Positions 32,107 to 47,100 of a stretch of 64,000 nucleotides of DNA are shown here, one piece after another; the first letter of the stretch is position 1, and every line of letters begins with the position of its first letter. The stretch spans positions 1 to 64,000 of the forward strand of contig CAZMPJ010000009.1 of assembly GCA_964568455.1 (NCBI GenBank), in the 5' to 3' direction. Position numbers and translations under genes: made by a program. The notes beneath the pieces are model-generated. The model was given only the letters and a program-made list of their open reading frames with translations. It was not told the DNA's origin and made no database searches. Source of the DNA: CAZMPJ01 sp964568455 (GTDB taxonomy: Bacteria; Margulisbacteria; WOR-1; O2-12-FULL-45-9).

Positions 32107-35100
32107 TGCTCAATGCATTCGCCTCTTTTTTCTTCTTCCTGCATAAGTAATAGCTTAGAAGCAGTGACCCAATCTAAAACGTCTTTGTTGGTATAAAAAC
32201 GTGCTGGTTTTTTGTCACAGTTTTCACAAGGAATTATTCCTGCGTTTAAATAAATTGCTGCCCATTTGGCAAAATCGTCAGGAATTAAGTCAGGGTGCAA
32301 TATATTTCTTTCCCCGACTTTAGTATATATGCCAGAAAGATCCAACAATTGTCGGGCGGTAGGTCTTTGATTATGAGGAATGTTGAGTAGATCACATAAT
32401 TTTCTTCTTTCTTCAAACAAAGGTTTTAATAAATGAGCCCGATAATTTTTAAGCACAGTATCGATTGTTACTTCTGGCGCGCATTTATTACTATGTTCTA
32501 CTAGAGATTTAACTAGTTCTAAAGACTCAATATATTTATTGTTATTATCTAAATATTGCTTGAATTCAGTTTTACTTTTGTTAATTTTTGTTTTAAATTG
32601 ATTTATTACAATTGTTTGGATGTAAGATGGATTAATTTCTTCTGGTCCATTGATAGGGACAAGGATAGGCTCTTCCATGCCTCCAATTTTAATAAATAAA
32701 GTTCCCTGACCAGGAACAACTTCCTGATAAGCTACTATAACAGAAACAATTGGTTCTTTGTCTTTAGAGACTAAATAATATACACCACGTTCTTCCCCAG
32801 TGATTATTTCAAGACTTTCAAGTTCTTTTTCTAATTCTTCTAAGCTCTTTATTTTAGCGGTTATTTTATCTTTGGTTTCTTCTGCTTTGGCTAATTTATC
32901 TGATAAATCTTTAAGAGTTTCAATTCCTTGATTCTTGGTAAAGTCTCTTATGGCAGCTATGTGATTATCAACAGCTTTTTCTTGATCATTAGAAAAAAGC
33001 TTATCAAGCTTTGCTTCGTAATATTTTAAGAGTAAGTCTGGTATAGCGGCATTAAAGCTTGGATATGTTTCTTGTATTTTTTGCCATAGCTCAAAGTAAA
33101 GTTCTAATGGTTTTTGTTGTGGCTTTTCGTGTTTTGAGCCTTTTCTAAAATAAGTTAAACCTTGCATAATTGAACGAACTGTTTTTTTCCTTCTACTGTG
33201 AATTAATCGGGCATCAGCTTGAGTTAAAGCGCCTCCATTTGTTCCGCCAACTGAATAACCTTTGATTTCTCCGTTAGCTGGTCCATTTAAGCCCATTGTA
33301 TTAGCTTCTTCTTCGCTGAGAATTCGCACTGGAAAACCATCAACGTCAATTACATCTATACCAATTTCTCCTGTTTCATGGTCTTTAATATAAGGGATCA
33401 GGAAGGTGCCAAAATATTCATGATAAGCACGAACTATTTCTTGCATTTCCTCTGGTGAAGCATCTTCTAAGGATTTAACCTTGCCATTAAGAGTTAAAGT
33501 CTTTACTGCTTCAGATTTAGGGTTAATATAACCAAGCTTTGCTAAAGTAAAAATAAGCTCTATCATTAGTAATGGAGAAGTCCAAAATTGAGCTGGGCTA
33601 AGAATAATATCTTTTTTATCTTTAATTAGGCGACCCAATGATTTGCTTGCTCCCAAAGCTCTAATTGCCATTGTTTTAATGCGTGGTTCATGAATATATT
33701 TTTCTGCTATTTTAAGAGCTTCTGGGTCATATTGATTCCAGGGAATCCCAGCTTGTAATTCAGCTTCCACTAAGAAAGTTACCCAGCACACTAATGCAGC
33801 TACGACTAAACTTGCTCCTAGTGTTTCTGGTGCGGTAGCAGCAGAGGCACCTAAAAATGTTTCATAAGCAGCTGCTCCATCTAGGGTTGTCATGAGCGTT
33901 CCGCCTGCCATTAACATGGGGTAGGTCACTTTAGTCAGAATAACAATATCTATGAGTGTTGCTGTTGTATCTAGAGCCCAAGCAGTAGCGGTTCCTGGTT
34001 TTACTGCGCCATTTTCACTTAATAAAGTACTATGCAATAATGTGGAAGTAGGGCTCATTGCTACAGCAAAAGGCTTTAAGCCTTGAGCCACAAAGGTAAT
34101 AGATTTGCCAAGACCAGTGTCTTTATATTCACCCCAGAATTCTTCTCCCATTTCCCCAGCTAATTCAGCAGCAACCATAGCAATTAACAAGGGCAGATGT
34201 TTGGCAAATTTTACTTTATCAACCATTCTAAGCATAACTGGGCTACCTTGTAAGTATTTCATGGTGAAGATTAGAGCTCCTAAACTGGTCACAGAGCCGA
34301 AAGCAGCATGGCCTTCTTCTCCTGGTTTTGCCACTGCAATTCCTTTAGCAACATCAATTAACATTACTCTATGAATAGCTTGACCTTCACTAATGCCAGC
34401 GGTATACATAAACATACCCCGCTTTGCGCCAAAAACACCCCAGTGAAGCATTCCTTGTCCAGCTGCAGTTTGTATTTCATCAGCAGAAGGCATGCCTTTC
34501 CCTGATAACAGTGAAGCAGCTATTTTAGCTAATGGATCAGCAACCGCACCTAGCAACATTTCTCTAGCGGGAGAATAAGGGCTACTAAAAACTGGGTGTT
34601 GTTTGATTCTTTTAAACCTACCACCATTTCCACTGCCCTTGCCAAATACTCTGCGTAAAAATTTAGTATAAGTTGGCTTTAAGCCCAGTCCTTCCCAACG
34701 ACTGATAGCTTCTTCAATAAACATCCCTTCCATGGTAGCTTTAACTTCTGCTCTTCCTTCGGGCGTTTCCATTAATTGAGCTTCAGTAAAAACGCCATGA
34801 TATTTTTCTAATACTCTTTCTGTAGCACGTTTTTTCAAACCTTCAATGTCAGCTAATTTATCTATTCTTTCCTTAGCTCTTTTTTGCCAGTTACCGCCTT
34901 TGGCCTTTTCTTCGGCTACGATTTGAGCTTTTTCTAAAGTGCTCATAGTTTCAATTAACTGCAGCGCTTTAGTTTGATCCTTTTTAGAAACGTTAGCTAG
35001 TAATGGGATTTCCAGTTTTAATTCTAAACTCTTTCCTTTGTCAGCTTCACCGAGTAAATATTGAATAGCAAAATCAATATTTAAGTGAGGATTGTTTAAT

Positions 35101-38100
35101 TGTAATTGTTTGGCTAATTCTATTAAGGCTTTTTGTCCATCCATAAAAGCGGCTTTATCTGCAGCAGAACCTCTTAGCCCGTCAATTTCACTTTTTTCTA
35201 CTTTGGCTAATATTTCCTCTGCTCTTTGAGCATTAATCACTTCAACGCTATATTCTTTGCCACCTTTTCTTTCAATTTTTACTTCTATTGCTCCATTGGC
35301 TCTTAAAAGATTCATTAGCGCGATATCGCCAGCTTTAACTCGATCAACTAATCTAAGATCAACACCTTCTAAAAACATGAAAGTGGTTTCAGTCATTATT
35401 TTTGTGCCTTTAGTAGGTTTTTTTGCTTCGACTTCAGCAGCTTCTGTTAAAGCCTTTTCTTGGATTGCCCTAGATTTTAATTTGCTCATTTCTGTTAAAG
35501 TGTCTACTTGACTAATACTGCCTGAAACAAGTCTATTTCTTAGGTGTTTTAATTTGAAAATATCTTGATTTGTTTCAGTCGTAGCTGGTTGAGCTTCTAG
35601 ATTATTTAGTCTAATATCAACAGCTAACTTAGCCAATTCCTGAAAGGTAATATTGCTGCTGCTTTTTTCTTTTGCCTCAAGCAATATTCTTCTTTCTTGA
35701 GGAGTTAAATCAAGAGCACTAGAAACTTCTATCAGGCTTTTTAATTCACTAATTCTTGCTTCCCAAGTGGTAAGGTCTGCTTCAGTAACTTTGTGTTTTT
35801 TCATGCGGCTAGCACCGTGGCGGCTGTGTCTAAAGTATTTTATGCGAGCTTCTAAAGAAAGTATTTGTTTTGCTAGTTCAGTAGGAGTATCAATAAAAGT
35901 AGTGTCAGCATTTTCTAGATAATTTAAGAAGTTTTCATGAGCTTTTTTGTCGTTTTGGGCATCAAGATTTACTTTTTTAGCCCCAATTTGTTTAACTTGG
36001 TCAACTTGGCTGGTTTCAAAGCCCAAATCAATGGCAAAATAATTGCGATAAGCATCTTTGTTGGATCTGCCAAATCTGAACATTTGCCTCCACAGAACTT
36101 CAACATCTGCTTTTAAGAGCTTGCCCTCAAACAGACCTTTTAATGTTTCAAAGTCAACAATGTTGTGATCAAAATAATAGCCTAATCTTAATAGTTTGCG
36201 CCCTTCAATGAATTTGGCAGGATCCACACCTAGTTTTTCTCTTAAAATCTTTTCAGCTGCCAGATAATCTTTATGTTTTATGGCTTTTTTGCCATTGTAA
36301 CGAGCTAGTTTTCTTAAAAGCTTAACTTCTTTTCCGGTTAATTCAGCAAATCTTTCTACTGGCACATCTTTTAAGCAATCTAGTGAATCAAATTTTAACA
36401 AGGTATTCTTGTTGCGATTTGCTCTTTCAAAAGCAGCACTATCTAAATGAGTAGTTGGTGCATCTTTGTCTGGTTCGATTGCATCAACTTTTCTTTGGCG
36501 AGTTTTTACTAAATCAGTTACTTGTAAAATTAAAGCAGAAACAGGCTCAGCTACAGCGTGAGAAGCGTTAGAGCCAAGTTTTATAAAACTGGCTTTGCCT
36601 TGGCTGTTAAATACTAGATGGCCAACTGTTTTTGTTTTGGCATCATAACACCAGAATTTACCACTGCTGTCAGCCTTGTAAGTATAAACCTCTCCTTTGA
36701 TTTTAACTTTTCCGCTCAAAGGAATTTTTGCTTTGGCAACCTTTACTTTTATTTCGGTTTCAGTTTGTGTCTTGGTTTCTCTTTGAGCATTTTCAAGATC
36801 AATTTCAGTAATACTAATATCATGGCGCAGGTGATGGGCGCTAAAACCAGGGAACATTCGTTTCCAAAGTTTTTCTAAAAGAGAGGCGGTGGCTCTTTTA
36901 CCAAGATTAGCCATTTCTTTTTTCTTAAAATCATCACTTTGATTATCAAGTTGGAGGTTTTGAATAGCATTCATGCCATCAACAACTAAAGCGTAGTGTT
37001 CGCCAACCAGTTCTCGCAATTCTAACTCTCTTTGACTAAGTTTTCTTACTTGTCCGCCTTCATCGCGATATTCAAATTCGCGATTGCTAAAGCTGTCCAA
37101 TGACCCTTCAGTTGTAGTAAGTTTAAAAGAATTAAACAGTTTTTCACCTAGAGCTTTGATTAAGGCTGCGCGGCTAGGAATTTTGCGGCTGATAGTTACT
37201 TTGCGGCCTTTTGTGGTTTCATTTAACTTTCGTTCTAATTCAGTTAATTTAGTTTCGTCTTTTAAGTCTGCATCAGTTTCAATGCCAACTTCTTTAAGTA
37301 ATAAATCAAGGTATGATTCAATGGCTAAGCGGTAAAAAGTGTTAAAGTCAGACAGATTAGCAGATAAATCACTGATAGTTGCTAAGCTGTCATATTTTAA
37401 AGCAGCTCGATCAAATAAGCGTTGCATAGATTCAAAATTTCGCTGATATTCTCTGCGGAAAGCTTCATTAACAAAGTAATTAATAGCTTTGTTGTTTGGA
37501 TCATATAAGTTTACTGGTTTGTCTTCTCCGCCGGCAGCTTCTGCGGCAGCTTTTAGAGCGGGTTTTTCTATTTTTTCGTTTAATTGGTTGAAAACTGCAT
37601 CTCCATCGCCAGTATAAACACTGGAGGTTCCTGGAAAATAGTTTCGAGCACCACGACCAATACTTTGCAGAATCTTGGCTTCGGTTTTAGCGCCAGCTGA
37701 AATTACATGTAAGCCGCCTTCAGTAAAATTAGTTTCAGCGCCACCTTTAACTAAACTGGCTTCACCAGCACGGGCAATAGCTTCGGTAATACCAGCTTGT
37801 ACTTGAATATCAAGACCGCGAGAGAAGTACGTAACAGTAACTGTACCAGCATGTCCAGCTTGAGTGATTTTTGCTTCTCGAATGATTTCTTGAGCGCTGC
37901 CTTTAACTCGTTGACCTTTTTCATAAGCAACTAGTTTGCCTCTTTTCACTTTAAATTCATAATTTCCTAGTTTGTAAGAACCGTGTTGTCTGACTAGCCC
38001 TTTAAGCCGTTCGATTTCTGCTTTGTTTTCACCATAATCTTCACCTGTAAAGGTTTGAATTAAGACGCCTTCTCGTTGGCCTAATTCTTCAACATATTCT

Positions 38101-41100
38101 TTAAATTGCTCTGGTGTTTCAAGTACAATAAAGACAGGGCGATTGCTTTTGGCAGTGGCTACAGCTTCTTCAGCAGCAGCTTGTCTGCGGGCGGTTGCGT
38201 CAAAGATAAAAGTGCGGTCTCTGCGCACAACACTTAATTTTTTACCTTGTAATTTAGGATGTTTAGGTAGAATTTCTTGTTTCCAAATTTGTTTTGCTTC
38301 GGCAGCAGAAAAACCATAAACGTAGATTTTGCCAACGATGTCTTTAGTGTGGGCTCCAGTGTCTTTCAACTCTAGTGTTTCTTCTGCGGCTAAAGCTAGT
38401 TGTTCCAATTTGGCTGTGACTTTAGCTTTGTCTGTGCCAAAATGAAGTTCTGCTCTTGGGATATAAGGAGGAATTTCAACTACTCTAAAGCCCAAGTCAG
38501 CATAAGCATGGGTAATTACTTCGTGAGAAGCTGCCAAAGAGCCAGATAAACCAACTACTTTTCTGTGATGCAGAAAGACTTTTCTAATATCAATATCAGC
38601 CACAGTCATGGTTTCTCGTTCAATTGGCAGGCCGTAGACTAGTCTTAAAGCTTCATCCAAACCATTACCAAAACGCTTATCAGGTGATTCATCGCCACTT
38701 TCTTCTAATGGCACAATTGATTTAGCAGTTACTATCTTTATGGTTCTTTCTTCGCCATCAACAATAATTGTTTTTTCTTTTTCTTTTTTACCTTTGACCT
38801 TGAATTTAGTTTGATGAGATAAACGTTTTTCTACTCCTTCATATTCTTTTTCCCGGTAAAGCTGATAAGCTTGTTTTAAAGCTTCAAATTGCATTTGAGC
38901 AAAAGCATCGTAACCACCGTATTTTTTCATGCCTTGTTCAATAAACCTAATTCCTGCTTCAGTGTATTCACCAGTTTTTTGATTAAAGCAAAGAGGATTA
39001 TTAATAACTTGTTGGAAGACTTTGTGGGCGTGTTTCCATTTGTTTTTGGTTCTGGCCATTGTAACAGTGTCAACCCACATGTTTTGAGTTTCACCTTTAG
39101 GTCCTGCAATAGTGTAGGTGGTTTCTGCTGTTTCAATACCATATAAATCCCATTCATCAGCAATTACAGCGCCTCGAGGCACTTTTACTTCGCCGCCACC
39201 AAGGTCAAAAGCATGACTGGATACATCAACAACTACTACATTACAAGTGTCATACACTCTTTGTCGTTCTTGAGGAGTATATGATTTGCCAGTATCAGGG
39301 TTTTTGCTATATAAGAAACCTACTTTAAGCCCAGCTCCGGTTAGTAATCTCATTAAAGGATCTTTGGCCATCTGCTCAACTAGCGGATCACCGGTAGTAA
39401 AGATATATACTTTGTTGTAATGGGCAGATAACTGTACAGCAGTTAAAACGTCAATTAAAGTTTTACCACCACCAGTTTCTAAGTGGATTAAATGATTGCC
39501 TGGGGCAGCAAGAATTTCAGTTGATTGTTGCTGGACTAAACGTACAGTTTTGCCTGGTTTTTTGATTTCTCCCTTTTTGTTTCTTTCTTCAGTAGCAAAT
39601 CTTGCAGCAGCAATAGTCCATTTACTCATTTCCAGAGAACCAATTTCTCCGTTGCGATATTGGTTTGCTGCAGTTCTATAATCAGTCCAGAATTCAGCAG
39701 GTTTGTCTTGGTAGCTATCTGCTAATTCAATGCCTTGTTGTCTAGCTGCAAGACTTGAAGGTTTCACTTCATCTAAATGTCTTTGATTCTCTGTGGCGTC
39801 AAGTGGTTGGTTGGTAAGGGTGGGTAGTTTAGTTGTTGATTCTGGCTTAGTTTGTCCATTAGTTCTAGCTTTTTCCTTAAGGTCTTTAAGAATTTGAGCA
39901 TTATAATCTTTTGGTAGAACTAGCCAAATTTTGCAATCAGCATCAGTGGCGCCATAAGGTCGTTCAACAATATAGCCTGGTTCAGCGCCTTCTATTACTC
40001 TAACTTTAGTTATTTCTACCCAGTTGCCGTTCCATTCAATAAAAAAGCCTTTTCTAGCGGGATCATAGTGCAGGATTTCAGCTAATTGACCTTCGCCTTT
40101 TTTAGCTTTTTCAACTTCTCTGGTTAAAGATTTATTGCGGCTGGCTTCTCCAGCACCAGTATTTTTAAGCTTACCATTGCTAAGGCCAATTTCTGCTAGG
40201 GTGTCAGTTGGATTAATATCATGGCTATTAAAAGCTTTGTGTTGTTTTTCTTTGTCAGACAAAGCACGTTTGGTAGCATTAATAGCGCCTTTAATACCAA
40301 ATCTTATAGTTAGATCAACTGTATGGTCTGCGATACCAAAAGCATAGTCCATTGGCCAAGTCCAAACTCTAGCCAAGCTCCTACCTAAGCGACCACCTTC
40401 GTGTAGGGCGGTTCTGGCTTCATGATCAACTACTAACCACGGAGAAATTAAAGTGCCTTTAAAAAATTGGCCAATTCCTCTTCTCCACTTTGAACCAGTT
40501 GTTTCTTTGCCTGTTTCTGAATCAAGTTTTCTATTGAGGGTAGCGTTGTTGATTGATTCTATGACAAAACGGATTAAACCAGCTTCTCTAATGCGGCTGT
40601 GAGTAGTAGAATCAAAAGGTTTGCCACTGAAATCACGGAATAAATCTTGCAGAGCACTAATTGGCCTAGAAAGTGCACCATGTTTCGCAAACCTTCTCAT
40701 AAAGTTGGGTGCTTTTTTATGCAGATATTGAAGCATTTTTCTGCCTAGAGGGAATTTATTTAATGCTCCAGCAACTTGAGCATCAAAAGCCATGGTATTA
40801 GACCAAATGCTTCTTTGGCCGCCCATCATAGTCAAATAGTTTATGGCATACCAAATAGCCAAGGCATTACCAAAGTGGCCTTGTTTTACTTCTTCAAAAA
40901 ATTCGCGGTACCAGATAAAAGCCATGCTGCGCCAGAAAAAGATATGGAATAAGTATTTGGTCCCACTTAATTTATCCCAACCTTCACCATTGATAAGTTG
41001 ATCAATAACTTCTTTACTTAGATCAACATAGATCCACTTGTACATGAAAAAGCGAAACATTACTTGTTGAAAGATCAATTTCATGGCAACTTCGCCACCA

Positions 41101-44100
41101 GTGTTGGAATTTATAACCTGATTTAATATTTTTGTGCCCCAGTCATCACCAGGTAATTGGGAAAGATTAAATAGGAATTCTTCTCGCCAATCACTGTCAG
41201 TAGGCGGGATTAAATATTCTAAAATGCCTTCACTGCTTTCAATCTCGCCAATAATTTTTCCTTTAGTTCCAACAACATCTTCTTTTCCTTGGGCCATGTT
41301 AAGTTTTCTGCCAATATGTTTTAGGGTAGTGTAGTGTTCTTCTTTTAGAGATCCATCATCATTAAAAGCAGCAGAATTTTTTAATAATGTTTCAAGTTTA
41401 GCTAATTCTTCTTGTTCGTTTTTAATACCAGATCCAGGCAAGATCTTAGTGAGAATTTCTATATCATGTTTCATGATTACACCTAGGCCAGGGTTATCAC
41501 CAAATAGATAATTGTAATAAGCATCTGGGTCTTGGAATCTTAGGATGGTGTCGTAATAGTTAACTGCCATGAGCTTTAAGCCTTTTACTTCTAAACTTAA
41601 ATCATCTTCTGCAGCAAAACCTGCTTCTTCAGCTACTTCTGCTATATGTTCTGGAGTAATAGCAAGATTAATACTAGCAGCTAAAGCCTGTTTGAAAGAT
41701 AAAAGTAAATCTTCGTTATGATCTCCTTCGGCAACAGCATCAAGTGAGAAAATAGTGTCACTTTCTAATGTTGCAAAAACAGCAGCAGCATTTTCTATGA
41801 CTAAATTATGAGCATTATGTTTGCGCATTCTCTGATCAGTTATAAAGTCATAATAGTATTCTTTATAAAGTTCGTCTTTACCTTGAGAAATAACCCATTG
41901 CGTAGCTTCATCAAAAACACCATCTGTTTGGAGATATTTACTATTAATAAACCATTCAACAAATTCTTTGGTTACTGCATCACTTTCAATGATGTTAATA
42001 ATAGAATCAAGTTCTTGCTGAAGAAGCCATCTTTTATAAACAAGCTCTTCTAATTTAGGATCGTCAGGCTTAATTTCCTTGATTTGTTTGGTTAAGCTGT
42101 CGATTTGGGTACGTAATTTTTGAGCTTCCTTGGCTAAGCCATTATCTTTAGCCCATTGCCGTTTTAAGAAAACTAGGTTAGTACGTTGTGGTTTGGCTTG
42201 CAAACCAGTAGTAATCATATTAGGTGCCATTTCATACCATTTTCTTTGAGCTTCCATAGCGCCTAAACCAACTACTTGTGTTCTTTGCCAAAGGGCTTTT
42301 GCTCCTTTATTATCAGGATTTAGTTTCATGTATTTTGCCAAAAGCTTAGTATCAATAGTGGTGTGTCCTTCAGCTTTTAGCTCCTTAGCCATTATTCTTA
42401 AGTCTTCAATTTCTTCTTGGTTAAAGCTATAAGCATCATCTGGGCGGACACTTTTAACTAATAGAGCTAAATGCTTATCTTTGATTTCTTTTGCTCTTTG
42501 TTTAAGTAGAGCATATTCTTCAGCACTGATATATACTTTCTCTTCTTGTTTACGTTTTTCTTCTAAAGAACGCAGCCAAGCAATATCTTTTTCATCTAGG
42601 GCGTTGTCTTTATCAAACTGAACCCGTTCTGTACCAGATTGGGTAGCCATCATAATGGTTCTGATTAATTGATCTTCATTTTTAAGTAATTTATCTAAAA
42701 GCCTAATTCTCTTTTTATCTTGTTCGGTTTTTTCTTTTTTGCTTTCTAATTTAGCTTTTTCTTGTTTAAGAATTTCTCTTATGTCTGTGGCAAGTAGTTT
42801 TTGAGCTAAATCATAGAGTGCATCACTTTTTTCTACGCTTAACAAGTAAGTTCTTAGTTCTTTATCTAAGTAAACAGGGTAGTGGACTCTAATATTGGAC
42901 TTGTTTTTCTCCATCCATTCAGCTGCTTTTAAAAGATCTGCTGGTGTTAAAGGAGTTAAAACGGTATCTCCAGGATCGCCAGAAGCAAGCGGAATGCCCA
43001 TTTGCAGCCATTGTTTCTTAAGAGCTAATAAGCGGTAGATTTTGTAACCATATAATTTGCCTGGAGGCAAATTTCTTAATTGAGCAAAAGTTGGTACAGC
43101 TTTAGCTGCTTCTTTTTCATCAACAGGAATAAAAGAACCATCTACTAAACGAACTGTAGGGACAAAAGCAAAGCCTTGAATTTCTATTTCAGTTTTTTGA
43201 TAATCTGTAAAAGCCTGACTGATCAATTCTGGATAAATGTCAATTTTAGCAATGCGCTCACTTAAGGTTTTAAGATCTTCTTTGCTGATGGTTTTGTTGT
43301 TTAGGTAAGCATCTTTTATGCGTTCATAAGTAACTTTGTTTTCTGGGTCTACTTTAATTAAGTAAAGCAGCAAACAAAGCACAAAACCTACATTATTAAA
43401 CTGATTTAATTTATTTTCGTTGTCAGCTAAAGCTCTTTGAGCGTGGGCTTTGAGCATTTGGCCGATTTTGGTTTCTTTTAAAGCGCGGGTTAGATCTAAG
43501 TACTTTTCTGATTCATCTATTTTAATAGTATATTTTAATTTAAATACTTTTGGCAGCTCTTTGTTTCTTTTTAGACCTTCTGGTTTAGGGTTATTTTGGA
43601 GCTGTTTGGTAATTGCGGCTTCATCAATGTTTTTATCATCTAAAGCCGCTCTGTAAAAAAGAACTAAATCTTCGTTTTGTAAAGAGCCTTTTCCAGTCAA
43701 TCCTTCACGAATACGTTTATAAGCAGCTTTTTCTTCAGGTTTTTCTGCTCTTTGTTCTAGATAGTAGGCCATCTGATATAAATAATTAGTTGTTTCAAGC
43801 GCAAGGCCTTTGTTGGCATGGAAAGCTAAACCAAGTTTAGTGTACATGAATACATGAGCTAAACTTTGTTTGCCTTTCCAGGTAGCAGCATAAGCCCTAA
43901 GCAAGCTGCCTTCGTCTGTTTCGCTCCAAGAAAGAGCAATGGGCTTTTTCTCGGTTTTGTCATACTTAGTTCGCTTAGGTCCTTGAGTCAGTTGTTTTTC
44001 TGTTACTTGGGTAGCTTTGCGATTTTTGAAACTATAAAGGGCATTAATAGTGGCTTCATCCATTTGCCCCCATTTAAAAGTAACGCCAGGAATCCCAGAT

Positions 44101-47100
44101 AAATAAGGAATACCATTTTTATCTTCAACTTCCATGAGCATGGTTTGAAGATTAAAAATGTAACTTTCTTGATCAATACCTTGGCCAGTATAAGAAAAAT
44201 ATATGCTTTCTGCTTTAATTTTTTCTGGTTTTTCAAAAGGATCAAGCGGTGAATGTATTTCTACTGTTACTACAAACTGCATTTCTTCAGCAGTCCTTCT
44301 GTAACGGATATAGCTGTGAGCAGGAGCTAATACCCTTTGAGAAATTTTGCCTTGGGCTTGTAAACTGCCAATTAAAGCAGCAGCTTCAAGAAGTTTATTA
44401 GCTGCTAACAGTTGACATAGTTCAGCATAAATTTCAGGAGAGTCTTGTTTTAAATCTTTTAAAAAGAGATCACTGATTTTCTCTGATTTGAGTTCTTCAA
44501 ATTTTGCTTCAACTTTGCCTTCTTCTTTTGAGCCTTCAGAAAGCAAAACTTCGAGCTCAAGTTCAAAGGTTAAAGTTTCAACGTCCATGCCTGCTTTTTT
44601 GAGATCAGACATGTTGTTATTTAAATATTCTAAAGCCTTGGCGCTACCTTGATCTGAATATACTATTTGGAATTCATATTGTTTTTTTACTGCATCAACG
44701 TTTACTCCGGCTTCTCGATATTCAGCTTCTTTTTTCTCAACCAGAACTAATATTTCGCGGTAGGCAACATTACCTTTCTCAGCTAATTCACTTATTTCAA
44801 GCTGTGCTTCAAAATATTTTAATTCTTTACTAGTTAATTTATCTTTTCTTTCTGTTACAAAAGCCCTGGCTTCTTTAACGCTGTCTTTGAGCTTTTTGCT
44901 GAATTCAAGACGGGTTAAATATTTATCCAATTCTTTCTTAGTAGTTGCTTTTTCGTATTTTTCTTTAAAATCAGGCTTATTTGCTTCTGCTAATGCTTCT
45001 TCAAAGCCTTTTCTTTCTTGAATATCTTGGATGTAAAGTTGTAAATATTGTTGTTGATAAGAATCTGCTCCTTTTTTGCCACCGCCAAAGGCAATAATAA
45101 TGGTTGTTTTGTTGGCTTTTAAATATTCTAGAGCGGTTTTTGCACTGATTTGAGTTTTTTCTTGGATGATTAGGGTTTGTTTGAGTTGTTTAAGCTCTTT
45201 TTCAATGCCTTTTATCTCAAAACCAAGATCAATTTTCCCCGTTAACACATCTTCAACAAATTGGATGGCTTTTTCTTCTTTGCCAGCATTTTCTTCGATT
45301 ATCTGCATGGCTTTGGCACGAACTAGCATGAGCTGAATATTACGTTTGCTATTTGATTTTAAAGGATAGTTTTTGCCATAAGTTTCGTTTGTTAATACAA
45401 TTTCTAATTGTTTAATTACTTGATTATATTCTTTTTTAGCAAAAGAAGATTGAATATCTAGCATAAAAAGCTGAAAATTAACGTCCACTTGAACAGCTTC
45501 TAATTCAGCCTGGTGAGTTTCTAAATATTCTTTTGCCTCAGAAGTTACTAGGTCTTCTAGTATTTTGGCTGTTTTTTGAGTATGGAGAATTTCCAGCATA
45601 CGATCTAATTCTTTATCTTGGAAATACTCTTTTGCCTTAGCAATAGCTTCATCAAACTTTTCATCTTCAAGCGATTTTTCTACGTCTAATTTTTCCAAAA
45701 GATCATTTGGTTCAATGCCTAGCTCACGTAGATGCTTTGTATTTGCTTTAATATATGCTTTGGTAGCATCAATACCTTCTAAGGTTTGTTTTGCAGCTAA
45801 TTTTGTTTCTTCTACAAACTTTTGATAACGGAAATTGCTACCAAGCAATACTACTAAGGCAGCTTTATTAGTTTCTAATTCAGCTATGCCTGTGTCCCAA
45901 CCTTTTTCAAGGCCTGCGTTAACAAAAATATCAACATAGTCTTCTTTAGCCCCGGCAGCCCTAAGGCCGGCTAGCTGAGCTGCCAACCTTAGAACTTCGT
46001 TGTCTTTTAGCGTGATCTCTTTGCCCGTCTCTTTGCCTGTTAAGAAAAGAGAGGTATTAAAAGAGCCGCTAGCCAGGGTATCTTTTAATATCGTTTCTGC
46101 TTTGGAATATTGTTTGTTTGCTACTAATTCTTGGATTTTGATTAGTAAGAGATAGAAGTAAACATTAACATCATATTTAGTATATTCTTCTGCGTGTTCT
46201 TTTATATAAGCTTTTGCCTGCTTAAGGCTCATATCTTCCAGTTTTTTAATCAGCTTTTGGCCATAAATACTTTCCATCATTGAGTCATAAGCGCCTTCTT
46301 CATAACCGGCTTCGGTGTGGAAATATTTTTTGGCTAGTTTTTCTGCTTTAGTAAACTTTTCTTGTTTAAGTAAGGCTTCAATTTCTTGTGATTGCCAGAA
46401 AAGCTCCATTTCTTCTTCAATATCTTTAGCTTCCCATCTGGCTTTAACATCGTCTCTGGCAATATATTTCTTGACAGCCTCAATGCCTTGACCTTTTTCA
46501 TCCATCATTACAGAAATAATGACTTTGTCATAATTAGCCTCACCGATGAGCTTGATATGATCTTCTTTATTAGCTTCAAATTCTTTTAAAGCAGCTTCAA
46601 AGCCCTTTTCTTCAACAGCAGTTTTAAAGGCATCTTTAATTTTAGCCATGCGGGCGTTAAGTAAGAGGTTGAGTAAAACAGATACTTTTCTAGGGTCAGT
46701 TTCAGGTGTTTTTTCTTTGTCTTCGGGTTGCAATATTTCTTTGATTTGTTTTTCAACTATATCGTATTCTTTGGCTTCTATCAGTTCTTTCCAGCCAAGG
46801 ACTTGAAGCTCAAAAGAAGCAATTAGATCAAAGTCTTCTTGGTCTTTTGCTTTATTTAGCCAAGTTTCCGCATCATCAAAGCCTAAAGTGGCCTGCCAGG
46901 CAAGGGCAACCCTTTCATCGTGTTCATCAACCTGCTTTTTGACATTTTTAAGCATGCCAACTTCGCTTCTGGTTAAGCGAGCACCGTTTTCCAACTCGCC
47001 TTTTTCAAGCAAACTTTCAATTTTATCTTTTGCTTCAGCATACTTATTGTCTTGGAGTAATCCCTGGATTTCAAAGTAAGTAATGTAAAAATCAACATTA

